64,000 bases of DNA, taken from Klebsiella ornithinolytica NBRC 105727 = ATCC 31898. GTDB lineage: Bacteria > Pseudomonadota > Gammaproteobacteria > Enterobacterales > Enterobacteriaceae. This document shows positions 32,777-43,986 of the stretch, piece after piece. A model generated the notes under the pieces. That model did no database searches. It saw nothing but the letters and a program-made list of their open reading frames with translations, and was not told the DNA's origin. The position numbers were made by a program, and so were the translations under genes. Location: the NCBI RefSeq assembly GCF_001598295.1, contig NZ_BCYR01000001.1:620001-684000 (forward strand), in the 5' to 3' direction. Position 1 is the stretch's first letter; every line of letters starts with the position of its first letter.

Positions 32777-34114
32777 TTACCAGCGCGTCTTAAGCAGGTT
32801 CGGCTGAATCCCGTTGATAGCATGGGTATTACTAAACTGCTGCTTAATGCCTGCTTCGAATTCGTCGCGGAAATATTTAATGGCGCTCTGCAGCGGTTCT
32901 ACCGCACCTGGCGCATGCGCACAGAAGGTTTTGCCCGGACCAAGGAACCGACACAGTTGCTCAAGTGTCTCGATATCTCCCGGCTGGCCTTCACCGCGCT
33001 CCAGAGCGCGCAGAATTTTCACGCTCCACGGCAGACCGTCGCGGCACGGCGTACACCAGCCGCAGGATTCGCGGGCAAAGAACTCTTCCAGATTGCGCAC
33101 CAGCGACACCATACCAATCTCATGGTCAACGGCCATCGCCAGCGCGGTACCCAGACGGCTCCCCGCTTTACCAATACTTTCGAACTCCATCGGCAGGTCA
33201 AGATGCGCTTCGGTCAGGAAGTCGGTGCCCGCGCCGCCCGGCTGCCAGGCCTTAAACTTCAGGCCATCACGCATGCCGCCGGCATAATCTTCCAGAATTT
33301 CGCGCGCGGTGGTGCCGAACGGCAGTTCCCAGACGCCCGGATTTTTCACCCGGCCAGAGAAGCCCATCAGCTTGGTACCGGCATCTTTGCTGGTTGAAAT
33401 GTTCTGATACCACTCAACGCCGTTGGCCAGAATCGCCGGGACGTTACACAGGGTTTCAACGTTGTTCACGCAGGTCGGTTTACCCCACACGCCGGAGCTC
33501 GCCGGGAACGGCGGCTTGGAACGCGGGTTGGCGCGACGACCTTCGAGGGAGTTAATCAACGCGGTTTCTTCGCCGCAGATATAACGCCCTGCTCCGGTGT
33601 GCACGAACAGTTCGAAATCGAAACCGGTGCCGAGAATGTTTTTGCCCAGCAGACCGGCTTCGGTCGCTTCGGCAATCGCGCGGCGTAAATGGACCGCCGC
33701 TTCAATATACTCGCCGCGCAGGAAGATGTAGCCGCGGTACGCTTTCAGCGCAAACGCGGAGATCAGCATGCCTTCCACCAGCAGGTGCGGCAGCTGCTCC
33801 ATCAGCAGACGGTCTTTATAGGTGCCCGGCTCCATCTCATCGGCGTTACACAGCAGGTAACGGATGTTCATGGATTCGTCTTTCGGCATCAGGCTCCACT
33901 TCAGACCGGTGGAAAAGCCCGCGCCGCCGCGTCCTTTCAGACCGGCGTCTTTCACCTGATTGACGATCTCATCCGGCGCCAGGCCCAGCAGCGCTTTACG
34001 CGCGCCGGCATAGCCGTTTTTGCTCTGATACTCATCCAGCCATACCGGCTGTTTGTCATCACGCAGACGCCAGGTTAAAGGATGCGTTTCGGGAGTGCGG
34101 ATCACTGTCTTCAT
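32777..34114 (-). CDS. nuoF: NADH-quinone oxidoreductase subunit F
   Basis: NuoF binds NADH and FMN and holds 4Fe-4S cluster N3, the entry point for electrons. The 445-residue product shows [16 protein letters not shown] (nucleotide/FMN Gly-rich loop), [28 protein letters not shown] and the N3 ligands in [12 protein letters not shown] plus a distal Cys ([11 protein letters not shown]). Its start overlaps the nuoE stop; 85 bases separate it from nuoG. Confidence 0.97.
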   Translation of the reverse strand: MKTVIRTPETHPLTWRLRDDKQPVWLDEYQSKNGYAGARKALLGLAPDEIVNQVKDAGLKGRGGAGFSTGLKWSLMPKDESMNIRYLLCNADEMEPGTYKDRLLMEQLPHLLVEGMLISAFALKAYRGYIFLRGEYIEAAVHLRRAIAEATEAGLLGKNILGTGFDFELFVHTGAGRYICGEETALINSLEGRRANPRSKPPFPASSGVWGKPTCVNNVETLCNVPAILANGVEWYQNISTSKDAGTKLMGFSGRVKNPGVWELPFGTTAREILEDYAGGMRDGLKFKAWQPGGAGTDFLTEAHLDLPMEFESIGKAGSRLGTALAMAVDHEIGMVSLVRNLEEFFARESCGWCTPCRDGLPWSVKILRALERGEGQPGDIETLEQLCRFLGPGKTFCAHAPGAVEPLQSAIKYFRDEFEAGIKQQFSNTHAINGIQPNLLKTRW

Positions 34115-34611
34115 TTATACCGCTCCAACAGGTCAGGAATCGCCTCCGGCGTCAGATAACTATGAGTATCCTCATCAATCATCATCGTCGGTCCCTTGTC
34201 GCAGTTGCCCAGGCAGCAGGTCGGCAGCAGAGTAAAGCGGCCATCAAAGGTGGTTTGACCCGGTTTGATGTCGAGCTTTTTCTCGATAGCTGACTGAATG
34301 CCCTGGAAGCCAGTGATATGGCAAACCACGCTATCGCAATAGCGGATCACGTGACGGCCAACCGGCTGGCGGAAGATCTGGCTGTAGAAAGTGGCGACCC
34401 CTTCCACATCGCTTGCCGGGATACCCAGTACGTCAGCGATCGCGTAGATCGCGCCATCCGGCACCCAGCCGCGCTGTTTCTGAACGATCTTCAGCGCTTC
34501 GATGGACGCCGCACGCGGGTCTTCGTAGTGGTGCTTCTCGTGCTCAATGGCCTCACGCTCTGCCGCACTCAGCTCAAAAGCCTCGGTTTGTGGTTGTTGA
34601 TTCTCGTGCAT
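34111..34611 (-). CDS. nuoE: NADH-quinone oxidoreductase subunit E
   Basis: NuoE is a thioredoxin-fold subunit that carries the off-path 2Fe-2S cluster N1a. The 166-residue product has the four ligands Cys92, Cys97, Cys133 and Cys137, in CDSVVC and CCLGNC. It lies 2 bases after nuoCD and overlaps nuoF. Confidence 0.97.
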   Translation of the reverse strand: MHENQQPQTEAFELSAAEREAIEHEKHHYEDPRAASIEALKIVQKQRGWVPDGAIYAIADVLGIPASDVEGVATFYSQIFRQPVGRHVIRYCDSVVCHITGFQGIQSAIEKKLDIKPGQTTFDGRFTLLPTCCLGNCDKGPTMMIDEDTHSYLTPEAIPDLLERYK

Positions 34612-34613
34612 AA

Positions 34614-36422
34614 TTAGCGGTCCACGTCTGACATAACAAAATCGATACTACCCAGATAAACGATCAGGTCGGATACCAGGCTGCCGCGAATCGCCGACGG
34701 GATCTGCTGCAGGTGCGCATAGCTCGGCGTGCGGATACGGGTACGATAGCTCATGGTGCTGCCGTCGCTGGTCAGGTAGTAACTGTTAATACCCTTCGTC
34801 GCTTCAATCATCTGGAAGGATTCGTTGGCCGGCATGACCGGGCCCCAGGAAACCTGCAGGAAGTGCGTAATCAGGGTTTCGATATGCTGCAGCGTGCGCT
34901 CTTTCGGCGGCGGCGTCGTCAGCGGGTGATCCGCTTTGAACGGGCCTTCCGGCATGTTATCGAGACACTGCTGAAGAATGCGCAGGCTCTGGCGCAGTTC
35001 TTCGACTTTCAGCATCACGCGGGTATAGCAGTCAGAGATACCGCCACCGGTTGGCACTTCAAAGTCAAAGTTTTCATAGCCAGAATATGGACGCCATTTC
35101 CGCACGTCGAAGCCAATCCCCGTTGCGCGCAGGCCCGCACCGGTCGTGCCCCACTCCAGCGCTTCTTTGGCGTTATAGGCGGCAACGCCTTTTGAACGGC
35201 CAATCAGAATGCTGTTGCGCAGCGCGGCTTTCTCGTAAGAATCCAGACGCTTTGGCATCCACTCAAGGAACTCGCGCAGCAGGCGATCCCAGCCGCGCGG
35301 CAGGTCGTGCGCGACGCCGCCGATGCGGAACCACGCCGGGTGCATACGGAAACCGGTAATGGCTTCCACCAGATCGTAGATCTTCTGACGGTCGGTAAAG
35401 GCAAAGAACACCGGCGTCATCGCACCGACGTCCTGAATAAAGGTCGAAATGTACAGCAGGTGGCTGTTAATGCGGAACAGCTCGGAGAGCATCACGCGAA
35501 TCACATTCACGCGATCCGGTACGGTGATCCCCGCCAGCTTTTCGACCGCCAGCACGTACGGCATCTCATTGACGCAGCCGCCGAGGTATTCGATACGGTC
35601 GGTATACGGAATGTAGCTGTGCCAGGACTGACGTTCGCCCATCTTCTCAGCGCCACGGTGGTGGTAGCCGATATCCGGTACGCAGTCGACGATCTCTTCG
35701 CCATCAAGCTGCAGAACGATACGGAAAGCACCGTGGGCAGACGGGTGGTTCGGGCCGAGGTTGAGGAACATAAAGTCCTCGTTTTCGGTTCCGCGCTTCA
35801 TGCCCCACTCTTCCGGTTTGAAGGTCAGCGCTTCCATTTCCAGATCCTGCTTGGCTTTAGTCAGCTCAAACGGATCGAATTCGGTGGCGCGCGCCGGATA
35901 GTCTTTGCGCAGCGGATGGCCTTCCCAGGTCGGCGGCATCATGATGCGCGTCAGGTGCGGGTGGCCTTCGATATCAATCCCGAACATTTCCCACGTTTCG
36001 CGCTCATACCAGTTGGCGTTCGGGAACAGTTTGGTAAAAGTCGGCACGCGCAGATCGTTTTCGGACAATGCTACCTTGAGCATAATGTCACGATTGCGTT
36101 CAATGGAAATCAGGTGATAGAAAACGGAAAAATCCGCGGCGGGAAGTCCGTCACGGTGGGTGCGCAGACGTTCGTCCATCCCGTGCAGATCGAACAGCAT
36201 AACGTAAGGTTTCGGCAATTTCCTCAGGAAATCACCCACCTCCAGTAGCTGTTCGCGCTTGACCCAGACCACCGGAACGCCGGTGCGGGTAGGTTGAACG
36301 GTAAAGGCATCCGGCCCAAAACGATTGCGCAGTTCGCCGATCACCGGGTCATCAAGGTGATCGCGGGTTTGCCAGGCTGGTGCGGCGTCATGCGCATGTA
36401 AATCGGTCATATTGTTCACCAT
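34614..36422 (-). CDS. nuoC: Fused NADH-quinone oxidoreductase subunit C/D
   Basis: In enterobacteria NuoC (30 kDa-like) and NuoD (49 kDa-like) are one polypeptide. The NuoC part occupies about residues 1-190 ([29 protein letters not shown]). The NuoD part follows ([20 protein letters not shown]), including the quinone-site His and [12 protein letters not shown]. Two starts are possible: ATG 36422 (602 residues) and ATG 36410 (598 residues, with GGTGA 5 bases before it and agreeing with the curated E. coli start). I give the longer one. 89 bases separate it from nuoB. Confidence 0.96.
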   Translation of the reverse strand: MVNNMTDLHAHDAAPAWQTRDHLDDPVIGELRNRFGPDAFTVQPTRTGVPVVWVKREQLLEVGDFLRKLPKPYVMLFDLHGMDERLRTHRDGLPAADFSVFYHLISIERNRDIMLKVALSENDLRVPTFTKLFPNANWYERETWEMFGIDIEGHPHLTRIMMPPTWEGHPLRKDYPARATEFDPFELTKAKQDLEMEALTFKPEEWGMKRGTENEDFMFLNLGPNHPSAHGAFRIVLQLDGEEIVDCVPDIGYHHRGAEKMGERQSWHSYIPYTDRIEYLGGCVNEMPYVLAVEKLAGITVPDRVNVIRVMLSELFRINSHLLYISTFIQDVGAMTPVFFAFTDRQKIYDLVEAITGFRMHPAWFRIGGVAHDLPRGWDRLLREFLEWMPKRLDSYEKAALRNSILIGRSKGVAAYNAKEALEWGTTGAGLRATGIGFDVRKWRPYSGYENFDFEVPTGGGISDCYTRVMLKVEELRQSLRILQQCLDNMPEGPFKADHPLTTPPPKERTLQHIETLITHFLQVSWGPVMPANESFQMIEATKGINSYYLTSDGSTMSYRTRIRTPSYAHLQQIPSAIRGSLVSDLIVYLGSIDFVMSDVDR

Positions 36423-36511
36423 TGCAAAAGGTCCGTGGTGACTGCCGGGCGAGGCTTCGCGCTGTTGTAGATTGATTTGCGAAGTGTTATTCCGCCGCCC
36501 GCAGGCGCAAG

Positions 36512-37186
36512 TTAAATCTCGTCCGGTGTCCGCAGATTGGTCACTGCAATGCGTTCACCACGTTTACGCTCGCGTTCCGACTGCATGTTGGCGCGGTACA
36601 CGCCCTGATCGCCAACCACCCACGAGAGCGGGCGACGTTCTTTACCAATGGACTCCTGCAGCAGCATCAGCGCCTGCATATAAGCTTCCGGACGCGGCGG
36701 ACAGCCCGGGATGTAAACATCAACCGGAATAAACTTGTCCACGCCCTGGACGACAGAATAAATATCGTACATCCCGCCGGAGTTGGCACAGGCGCCCATG
36801 GAGATAACCCACTTAGGCTCCAGCATCTGGTCATACAGACGCTGAATGACCGGCGCCATTTTGGTGAAGCAGGTGCCGGCGACAACCATCAGGTCCGCCT
36901 GACGAGGAGAAGCACGCAGTACCTCGGCGCCAAAACGCGCAACGTCATGCACCGCAGTGAATGACGTTACCATTTCAACGTAGCAGCATGACAGGCCGAA
37001 GTTGTAGGGCCAGATTGAGTTCTTGCGGCCCCAGTTCACCATGTCATGCAGCGCATGTTCGAGTTTCCCCATATACACGCTTTTATTGACTTCTTGCTCC
37101 AGGGGGTCGGTTACGATCTCCTGTTTCTGCAGGGGGTAACGGTCGTTCTCACCGTTAGGATCTATGCGGGTGAGCGTATAATCCAT
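36512..37186 (-). CDS. nuoB: NADH-quinone oxidoreductase subunit B
   Basis: NuoB holds 4Fe-4S cluster N2, the direct donor to quinone. The 224-residue product has the tandem ligands Cys67-Cys68 ([10 protein letters not shown]), Cys133 ([11 protein letters not shown]) and Cys162 ([11 protein letters not shown]). Compared with E. coli as I recall it, four extra residues lie at about 43-47 ([13 protein letters not shown] against KLNDMVNWG). This is a region before the cluster that should tolerate it. 15 bases separate it from nuoA. Confidence 0.97.
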   Translation of the reverse strand: MDYTLTRIDPNGENDRYPLQKQEIVTDPLEQEVNKSVYMGKLEHALHDMVNWGRKNSIWPYNFGLSCCYVEMVTSFTAVHDVARFGAEVLRASPRQADLMVVAGTCFTKMAPVIQRLYDQMLEPKWVISMGACANSGGMYDIYSVVQGVDKFIPVDVYIPGCPPRPEAYMQALMLLQESIGKERRPLSWVVGDQGVYRANMQSERERKRGERIAVTNLRTPDEI

Positions 37187-37201
37187 CTTATTGCCTCGCT
37201 T

Positions 37202-37648
37202 TTACTGCATATGACGGTTAGTGGGACTGTCTGTTTCTGAATTAACCAGCGTGCGACGGGAACGCGCAGGCGTCCAGTCCAGTGCGCCGATACGAACGAG
37301 GTAAACCAGACCTGCCAGTAGCACTAAAATGAAAATTGCGGCTTCCACAAAGCCGACCCAGCCGCTTTCGCGGATAGAAGTCGACCATGCGTAGAGATAC
37401 AGAGCTTCCACGTCGAAGATAACGAAGAACATGGCAACCAGATAAAACTTCGCAGAAAGACGTAAGCGAGCCGAACCAACGGAGTCGATCCCCGATTCAA
37501 ACGGCGTGTTCTTGCTACGCGCGCGCGCGCGACCGCCGAGGTACCAGCCCCCGACAAGCATCAGGCAGCACAGGCCGATGGCAATGATGAGAAATATAGC
37601 GAATGCCCAATGATGAGCGATGACTTCAGTGGATGTTGACATACGCAT
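37202..37648 (-). CDS. nuoA: NADH-quinone oxidoreductase subunit A
   Basis: NuoA is a three-helix membrane subunit next to the quinone site and the first gene of the operon. The 148-residue product has the conserved loop [42 protein letters not shown] 37648 aligns with the E. coli start; a second ATG two codons on (37642) is also possible. Upstream lies a long AT-rich control region. Confidence 0.96.
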   Translation of the reverse strand: MRMSTSTEVIAHHWAFAIFLIIAIGLCCLMLVGGWYLGGRARARSKNTPFESGIDSVGSARLRLSAKFYLVAMFFVIFDVEALYLYAWSTSIRESGWVGFVEAAIFILVLLAGLVYLVRIGALDWTPARSRRTLVNSETDSPTNRHMQ

Positions 37649-38200
37649 TGCTTAACCAAAAAAGTGTAGCGCTAAACCCTCTGCTCTTGCTGGCAGATGA
37701 ACGCCACAGCGTTTCACGGGGAGGAATAAAAAAATAACCTTGCAAAAAAGCGTCCCTACTTATCGTAGAAGGCTGTATGCGGTGGCTTTTTACCCCTTTC
37801 TTTAACCTTTTGTCAACTTCAACAAAAGTTTTAACAACATTAATTTACATTAGATTTTTTTCATTAACATTAAATGCCCTTTTATGCGGAATAACCTTGC
37901 ATACAAACCGGATTTAGTGTTGTTGAATCGTGTCCGTTTCTGGTGTAAATCAAAATTACCCGTCTATTTTGACAGGATTTAGCCTCGATTCCTCCCCCTA
38001 AGGAGGGGTATTTTTTTGATCTGTGACACGGTTTTGTTAATTAAACCTATAAAACAGCAACAATCCGGCCGGTTTTTTAACATTAGCATGAAGTATTGAA
38101 AGTGCAGGGAAAAGTCGGAGAACGAACGCCACATTGAATGTAAGCCATTGATAAATATATCAATAAAACGACAAAATATTAAAAATCCCTGTAAAATAAG
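37649..38200 (-). promoter_or_regulatory. nuo operon control region
   Basis: About 550 AT-rich bases between nuoA and the lrhA terminator, with no plausible gene on either strand. In E. coli the nuo promoter is long and responds to ArcA, NarL, FNR, Fis, IHF and others, so a region of this length is expected. Several A/T tracts (37800-37870) could bind IHF or H-NS. I could not place a -10/-35 pair with confidence. A hairpin with a T-run on the plus strand is listed separately. Confidence 0.7.
37989..38017 (+). terminator. Terminator-like hairpin on the plus strand, no known gene
   Basis: CCTCC - CCCTAA - GGAGG, a 5-bp GC stem extendable by two wobble pairs, is followed by TA and seven T residues. 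Both flanking genes run on the minus strand, so this would end a transcript not otherwise annotated, or be a chance structure. Confidence 0.35.
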
Positions 38201-38242
38201 AAAAAAAAGAACCGCAAGGTATAATTCAGACCTTAGCGGCTC
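38201..38242 (-). terminator. Intrinsic terminator of lrhA
   Basis: In the minus direction GAGCCGCTAAGGT - nine-base loop - ACCTTGCGGTTC (one mismatch) is followed by eight T residues. It begins 57 bases after the lrhA stop. Confidence 0.9.
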
Positions 38243-38298
38243 ATTTTTACACTTACAATTTGTTACCAGCTTTTTGTGATCTGTGTAACTAATTCCAC

Positions 38299-39225
38299 TC
38301 AGGAAATGAGGGAATTATCTCCCCCTTCCGGGGTAAGCGCAGGCTCAGACGACCAGGGGTTATAATCCTGGGTCAGCGACTGGAAAATAGCCTGCGCCGA
38401 CTCGCTTATCCTGTGCGCGTTACAGCTCAGCACATATTGCGTATCCGGCAGCGCAGGAAGCCCCTCATTCTTGCCGACAACCCGTAGCTCGGGACTCATC
38501 ATTTCTACCGGACGAGCGGTAACACCAAGCCCTGCTTTTACCGCCGCTTTGACACCCGCAAGCGTCGAGGCGGAATGGGCCAGATGCCACGGCGCGCTGG
38601 CGGCATTCAACGCGGCAATGATGTCCTCACGGAACGGGCCTGGCGCTTCAAGCAGGATCAGCGGGATCGACTCTTCCCGCGGCAATACATAATCGGCAGC
38701 GCAGTACCATAGCGTTGGCGAGGTGCGCAGGATCAGCGTATCAAACTCCGTTGCCTGGTGAGTCGTCAGCGCGAGATCAATCTCCCCGCTCGCCAGCATA
38801 TCCACCGCTTCAGTATGATTAAGAACCTTAATTTCCAGCGTCAGTTTCGGGTAAAAACTGCCGATCCGGTTCAACAAAAACGGTAAAATAGTCTCGGCTG
38901 TTTCATCAGATGCGCCAATCGTTAAGATCCCTTGCAGGCTACTGAACATCAGCGACATACAGGCTTCGTCATTAAAACGCAGGATTTTGCGTGCGTAGCC
39001 CAGCAGTTGAATACCCTGCTCGGTCAGCAATTTATTCCGCCCATGGCGGGCAAAGAGCTCTTTTCCGACCAGCTGTTCCAGACGTTGCATCTGTTGACTT
39101 ACGGCTGACTGAGTCCGGCATACCGCTGCTGCGGCAGCGGCAAAAGTACTCAGATCGGCGACGGCAACGAATGTTCTCAGCAGATCGAGGTCGAGATTCA
39201 GTATCGGACGATTTGCATTTATCAT
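38299..39225 (-). CDS. lrhA: LysR-type regulator LrhA
   Basis: LrhA is a transcription factor that in E. coli represses flhDC (motility) and fimbriae and affects rpoS. The 308-residue product has the LysR helix-turn-helix at about residues 13-72 ([46 protein letters not shown]) and a periplasmic-binding-fold effector domain. The last third is less like E. coli and about four residues shorter overall, with a divergent C-terminus ([12 protein letters not shown]). It lies upstream of nuo on the same strand, separated by its own terminator. Confidence 0.93.
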   Translation of the reverse strand: MINANRPILNLDLDLLRTFVAVADLSTFAAAAAAVCRTQSAVSQQMQRLEQLVGKELFARHGRNKLLTEQGIQLLGYARKILRFNDEACMSLMFSSLQGILTIGASDETAETILPFLLNRIGSFYPKLTLEIKVLNHTEAVDMLASGEIDLALTTHQATEFDTLILRTSPTLWYCAADYVLPREESIPLILLEAPGPFREDIIAALNAASAPWHLAHSASTLAGVKAAVKAGLGVTARPVEMMSPELRVVGKNEGLPALPDTQYVLSCNAHRISESAQAIFQSLTQDYNPWSSEPALTPEGGDNSLIS

Positions 39226-40116
39226 ATTTCTTCACTTACAGGTGGCGAATGCGGACCTGCCTTGTTGATGCTGTGCTCCAGGTTTCCGGCTAATCCTTGA
39301 GCCTTGTGCAATTCACAAACGGAATGTGCAGCTGGATGAACGTTATTGCATGTGAAAGTACTCGCCCGCGACAAGTGCGCGAAACGTCTGAGTCATATAT
39401 TGTTCGTAGTTCTACGCTTTCTATTACACCGTTTTGATTTCTGTGACGACCTTCAAAAAAAGGCGCCTACGGCAAAGGATGATGTCATCAGCATCCCAGC
39501 ACATCCATTGTAAAAAGCGAAAAAACCAAACAAAAAAAGCCTGCAATAACAATATATTAATAACTTAACCTGCAAAAAAACAGGTTCTTAATCGATATTA
39601 ACGCCGGTATCCTAACCGAAAACTGAATTATTTATAAGGTCTAATCATTATTATTAAAGCCAATTTTAAACTTTTTTTCATGACTTTAATTTAATTAACA
39701 AAAAGAAAATTCCAGATTGCGAAAAAATAAAAGCTTTTTAATTAATTAAATATTCTTATTAAGCATATTTAACATTACCGTTACAGCCACCACCTTTTAC
39801 CCGTTATACGCCTTTTCATACGCGCCTGCGTACCATGCACAAAAAATAACCTCCGGCGCTACACCCTGGACGACAAACCATATAAATGTTCACAAAAAAG
39901 CGAATTCAACACAATTATTAACCACTAAAACACCACTTAAAGGCATATTCTATAAAAGACAACGGCAATCACCAGACAAATCAATTAAACCAAAAAAATC
40001 ACATAAGCAAAATCTTCTCCTGCTAACCCTTCAAAACCTCGGGGATGAAGAGTACATTGTTCCGTGCTGACTTCCACGGCAGGGAGTGGCGATAACAGCT
40101 AAAAGGTCAAAGATTC
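39226..40116. promoter_or_regulatory. Long lrhA-alaA divergent intergenic region
   Basis: 891 bases, strongly AT-rich in the middle (39500-39780), with no convincing open frame. It must hold the promoters of lrhA (minus) and alaA (plus). A long gap exists at the same place in E. coli. I see one neat inverted repeat, AACCTG-N8-CAGGTT (39567-39586), and many A-tracts typical of H-NS- or IHF-bound DNA. The last 60 bases form the alaA leader, with AAGGTC 9 bases before its ATG. Nothing else can be assigned. Confidence 0.6.
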
Positions 40117-41337
40117 ATGTCCCCTATCGAAAAATCCAGCAAGTTAGATAACGTCTGTTACGACATCCGTGGCCCGGTTCTGAAAGAGGCAAAACGCCTT
40201 GAAGAAGAAGGCAATAAAGTCCTGAAACTGAACATCGGCAACCCGGCGCCGTTCGGCTTTGACGCCCCCGACGAGATCCTTGTTGATGTTATTCGCAATC
40301 TGCCTACCGCCCAGGGTTATTGTGACTCGAAAGGCCTGTACTCGGCGCGTAAGGCTATCATGCAGCACTATCAGGCGCGCGGTATGCGCGATGTGACGGT
40401 CGAAGATATTTATATCGGTAACGGCGTCTCAGAACTGATTGTTCAGGCCATGCAGGCGCTGCTGAACAGCGGCGATGAAATGCTGGTTCCGGCACCAGAT
40501 TATCCGCTGTGGACTGCCGCCGTCTCGCTCTCCAGCGGCAAGGCGGTGCACTATCTGTGCGATGAATCTGCCGACTGGTTCCCTGACCTCGACGATATTC
40601 GCGCCAAAATCACCCCGCGTACGCGCGGCATCGTGATTATTAACCCGAATAACCCGACCGGTGCGGTGTACTCGAAAGAGCTGCTGATGGAGATCGTGGA
40701 GATTGCCCGCCAGCACAACCTGATCATCTTCGCCGATGAGATCTACGACAAGATCCTCTACGACGAAGCCCAGCACCATTCGATCGCCGCGCTGGCTCCC
40801 GACCTGCTGACGGTGACTTTTAACGGCCTGTCCAAAACCTACCGCGTTGCCGGTTTTCGCCAGGGCTGGATGGTACTGAACGGACCGAAGAAACACGCGA
40901 AAGGCTATATCGAAGGCCTGGAGATGCTGGCCTCTATGCGTCTGTGCGCTAACGTACCGGCACAGCACGCGATTCAAACCGCATTAGGCGGCTATCAAAG
41001 CATCAGCGAGTTTATCGTTCCCGGCGGCAGACTGTACGAACAGCGCAACCGCGCCTGGGAGTTGATCAACGAGATCCCCGGCGTCTCCTGCGTGAAGCCG
41101 AAAGGCGCGCTCTATATGTTCCCGAAAATCGACGCAAAGCGTTTTAACATTCACGACGATCAGAAGATGGTGCTCGACTTCCTGCTGCAGGAGAAAGTCC
41201 TGCTGGTTCAGGGAAGCGCCTTTAACTGGCCGTGGCCGGATCATGTGCGTATTGTCACCCTCCCGCGTGAGGACGATCTGGAAATGGCGATTTCTCGCTT
41301 TGGCCGCTTCCTCTCCGGCTATCACCAGCTCGGATAA
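40117..41337 (+). CDS. alaA: Glutamate-pyruvate aminotransferase AlaA
   Basis: AlaA transfers the amino group of glutamate to pyruvate to make alanine, the main alanine-synthesis transaminase in E. coli. The 406-residue product is a fold-type I PLP enzyme: NPNNPTGAVYS, FADEIYDKILYD, and the Schiff-base Lys240 in FNGLSKTYRVAGFRQGW. It is one residue longer (terminal Gly) than E. coli AlaA. It lies 84 bases before yfbR, with a GC hairpin between. Confidence 0.97.
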   Translation: MSPIEKSSKLDNVCYDIRGPVLKEAKRLEEEGNKVLKLNIGNPAPFGFDAPDEILVDVIRNLPTAQGYCDSKGLYSARKAIMQHYQARGMRDVTVEDIYIGNGVSELIVQAMQALLNSGDEMLVPAPDYPLWTAAVSLSSGKAVHYLCDESADWFPDLDDIRAKITPRTRGIVIINPNNPTGAVYSKELLMEIVEIARQHNLIIFADEIYDKILYDEAQHHSIAALAPDLLTVTFNGLSKTYRVAGFRQGWMVLNGPKKHAKGYIEGLEMLASMRLCANVPAQHAIQTALGGYQSISEFIVPGGRLYEQRNRAWELINEIPGVSCVKPKGALYMFPKIDAKRFNIHDDQKMVLDFLLQEKVLLVQGSAFNWPWPDHVRIVTLPREDDLEMAISRFGRFLSGYHQLG

Positions 41338-41347
41338 CCCTTGCCCG

Positions 41348-41372
41348 GCCGCCGGTATTTGCATCCGGCGGC
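41348..41372. terminator. Hairpin after alaA
   Basis: GCCGCCGG - TATTTGCAT - CCGGCGGC, a perfect 8-bp stem 11 bases past the alaA stop. There is no T-run, so it may attenuate or stabilise rather than fully terminate before yfbR. Confidence 0.45.
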
Positions 41373-41421
41373 AATCCCTGCGCACAATAGGACCCGATGT
41401 TGTCACTGATTAAGGGTTGCT

Positions 41422-42021
41422 ATGAGTCAGAGTCATTTCTTTGCCCACCTCTCTCGCCTGAAGTTAATTAACCGCTGGCCGCTGATGCGTAATGTACGGA
41501 CAGAAAACGTCTCCGAGCACAGTCTGCAGGTGGCGATGGTTGCCCACGCGCTGGCCGCGATCAAAAACCGGATGTTTGGTGGCAAGGTTAACGCCGAGCG
41601 AATCGCCCTGCTGGCGATGTACCACGATGCATCGGAAGTTTTAACCGGCGATCTGCCGACTCCAGTCAAATATTTCAACTCGCAGATTGCGCAAGAATAT
41701 AAAGCCATCGAGAAGATTGCCCAGCAGAAGCTTATCGACATGGTTCCTGACGAACTGCGCGATATCTTTGAACCGCTGATCGACGAGCATCGCTATAGCG
41801 AAGATGAGCAATCGATCGTCAAGCAGGCCGACGCGCTCTGCGCCTACCTGAAATGTCTGGAGGAGCTGTCCGCCGGCAACAACGAGTTTCTACTGGCCAA
41901 GGGCCGGCTTGAGAAAACGCTGGAATCCCGGCGCAGCGAGGAGATGGACTACTTTATGCAGGTCTTCGTCCCGAGCTTCCAGCTGTCGCTGGATGAAATC
42001 AGCCAGGATTCCCCGCTGTAA
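41422..42021 (+). CDS. yfbR: 5'-Deoxynucleotidase YfbR
   Basis: YfbR is an HD-domain phosphatase specific for 5'-deoxyribonucleoside monophosphates, acting in a dUMP-producing salvage route. The 199-residue product equals the E. coli length and shows the complete metal set: His33 (ENVSEHSLQ), His68-Asp69 ([12 protein letters not shown]) and Asp137 (KQADALCAY). It is convergent with yfbS, with a strong hairpin between the two stops. Confidence 0.96.
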   Translation: MSQSHFFAHLSRLKLINRWPLMRNVRTENVSEHSLQVAMVAHALAAIKNRMFGGKVNAERIALLAMYHDASEVLTGDLPTPVKYFNSQIAQEYKAIEKIAQQKLIDMVPDELRDIFEPLIDEHRYSEDEQSIVKQADALCAYLKCLEELSAGNNEFLLAKGRLEKTLESRRSEEMDYFMQVFVPSFQLSLDEISQDSPL

Positions 42022-42030
42022 CTATACCGT

Positions 42031-42064
42031 GCCCCGGTCTGCGCTATGCGCATCAGACCGGGGC
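42031..42064. terminator. Hairpin between convergent yfbR and yfbS
   Basis: GCCCCGGTCTG - 12 bases - CAGACCGGGGC, a perfect 11-bp stem placed so it could end both transcripts. It has no T-run on either side, so termination may be Rho-assisted. Confidence 0.55.
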
Positions 42065-42077
42065 TGTGCCGAAGCGG

Positions 42078-43910
42078 TTAAAACGGAAACAGCATCGGAA
42101 CGAGCAGCACGCAAACCACCATCACCAGGACGGTGAACGGCACGCCAATCTTCACAAAATCGCTGAAGGTATATTTTCCCGGCCCCAGCACCAGCGTATT
42201 TACCGGTGAAGAGACCGGCGTCATAAAGGCAGCCGAAGCCGCCATCGCCACCACCATGGCAAAAGGATAAGGCGAGACGTCCATGGATTTCGCCGCCGCC
42301 AGGGCTATCGGCGCCATCAGCACCGCCGTGGCAGTGTTGGAAATAAACAGACCAATAGTGGCGCACATCACGAACAGACAGCCCAGCATCACGTAAGGGC
42401 CTTTGCTGCCGGCAACATCCATCAACCCTTCCACCACCAAATCGACGCCGCCGGTTTTTTGCAACGCCAGCGCAAAGGGCATCATCCCGACGATTAATAT
42501 AATGCTTGGCCAGTGAATCGCTTTATAAGCGCTCTCAGCATTAATACAGCGGAATTTACCCATCAGCAGGCAGGAAATAATCGCCGCTATCGGGTTGGGG
42601 ATCTCGTCGGTGAGCATCAGGGCGACCATCAGGACCAGGCAAAAGATAGCGTGCGGCGCCTGGCTGTGCGCGGGCGAGGCATCGTTCACCTCCACGGGCA
42701 TATTCAATACGACGAAATCGCGACCGCGTTTCGCCAGCAGGGCTATCTGGCGCCAGTTTCCGACCACCAGCACAATATCGCCAAGCTGCAAAGACTCGTC
42801 GACGACCGACCCATCCATGGCTTTACCGTCGCGCTTCAGGCCGACAATATTGAGCCCAAAGCGGGTGCGAAAACCGATCTCGCGGACCGTTTTACCGATC
42901 AGTTCCGAATCCGGAATCAGCGCGACTTCGGCCATCCCCACATCCAGCGCCTGATCTGAAAAGTATTCGCCGCGCAGTACCATCGGTTCAAGCATTTGCT
43001 CGCCGCAGAACTGGCGTAAATCAACGTCTGACGCGGACATGTCGATCAGCAGCACGTCGCGGGCACGAAACTCGGATACACCGTTCACATTGACGATAAC
43101 CCGACGAAAACGGCGCCAGCGCTCTACGCCGATCACGTTGGCGCAGTAGCGTTCACGCAGCTTGAGGTCATCAAGCCGCTGGCCAATCATGGGAGACCCC
43201 GGACGAATGGCCAGACGGCGGGCCCGGCCGGTCAGGTGGTACTCTTTGATTAAATCGCGAAAGGTGCTCCTTTTCCGCCCGTCCCGCGCGTGGTCGCTCT
43301 CCCCGCCTCTGAGCATAAAGCGCACCGCCAGCATATAGACGACGCCCAGCAGCAGCACCACCAGGCCAATCGGCGTGACGCTAAAAAAGCTGAATCCATG
43401 CAGCCCTTCACGTAACAGCTCGCTGTTCACAACCAGGTTAGGCGGCGTAGCCACCAGCGTCATCATCCCGCTGATTAGGCCAGCAAAGCTTAGCGGCATC
43501 ATCAGGCGCGATGGCGAGGTATTCATCCGCATGGAGACGCTGAGAACCACCGGAATAAAAATAGCGACCACGCCGGTCGAGCTCATAAACGCGCCAAGCC
43601 CGGCGACGGTCAGCATCAGAAAGACCAGCATTTTCGTTTCGCTGTTGCCGGCCACGCTCACCAGCCAGCTGCCGACTTTGGTCGCCACCCCGGTACGGAC
43701 CAAACCATCGCCGATAATAAACAGCGCCGCAATAAGGATCACGTTCGGATCGCTAAAACCCGAGAACGCTTCGCTGAGCGTCAGCGTATCGCTGAGGACA
43801 AAGGCGACAATCACCAGCAGCGCAATCGCATCCATGCGCACTTTCCCACTGGCAAAGAGCACAACCGCGACGGCAAGAAGAGACAACACCCAAATCAGTT
43901 CACCGTTCAC
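42078..43910 (-). CDS. yfbS: SLC13-type transporter with RCK_C domains YfbS
   Basis: This is a predicted inner-membrane transporter of the divalent anion:Na+ symporter (SLC13/ArsB-like) family; its substrate is unknown to me. The 610-residue product equals E. coli YfbS. It has an N-terminal hydrophobic half and two TrkA-C/RCK_C-like soluble domains in the middle ([20 protein letters not shown] at about 235; [20 protein letters not shown] at about 325). A second hydrophobic half follows, with [15 protein letters not shown] and [16 protein letters not shown]. Start is GTG 43910, with AAGGAT upstream. Confidence 0.9.
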   Translation of the reverse strand: MNGELIWVLSLLAVAVVLFASGKVRMDAIALLVIVAFVLSDTLTLSEAFSGFSDPNVILIAALFIIGDGLVRTGVATKVGSWLVSVAGNSETKMLVFLMLTVAGLGAFMSSTGVVAIFIPVVLSVSMRMNTSPSRLMMPLSFAGLISGMMTLVATPPNLVVNSELLREGLHGFSFFSVTPIGLVVLLLGVVYMLAVRFMLRGGESDHARDGRKRSTFRDLIKEYHLTGRARRLAIRPGSPMIGQRLDDLKLRERYCANVIGVERWRRFRRVIVNVNGVSEFRARDVLLIDMSASDVDLRQFCGEQMLEPMVLRGEYFSDQALDVGMAEVALIPDSELIGKTVREIGFRTRFGLNIVGLKRDGKAMDGSVVDESLQLGDIVLVVGNWRQIALLAKRGRDFVVLNMPVEVNDASPAHSQAPHAIFCLVLMVALMLTDEIPNPIAAIISCLLMGKFRCINAESAYKAIHWPSIILIVGMMPFALALQKTGGVDLVVEGLMDVAGSKGPYVMLGCLFVMCATIGLFISNTATAVLMAPIALAAAKSMDVSPYPFAMVVAMAASAAFMTPVSSPVNTLVLGPGKYTFSDFVKIGVPFTVLVMVVCVLLVPMLFPF

Positions 43911-43950
43911 AACCTATCCTTGTCTGAAGATGGAGCTGGAATTTTTGCAT

Positions 43951-43975
43951 AAAAAAGCCCCGGCCATGCGGGGCT
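43951..43975 (-). terminator. Terminator after hxpA
   Basis: In the minus direction AGCCCCG - CATGGC - CGGGGCT is followed by six T residues. It lies 12 bases past the hxpA stop and separates that operon from yfbS. Confidence 0.88.
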
Positions 43976-43986
43976 ACGTCATGAGA

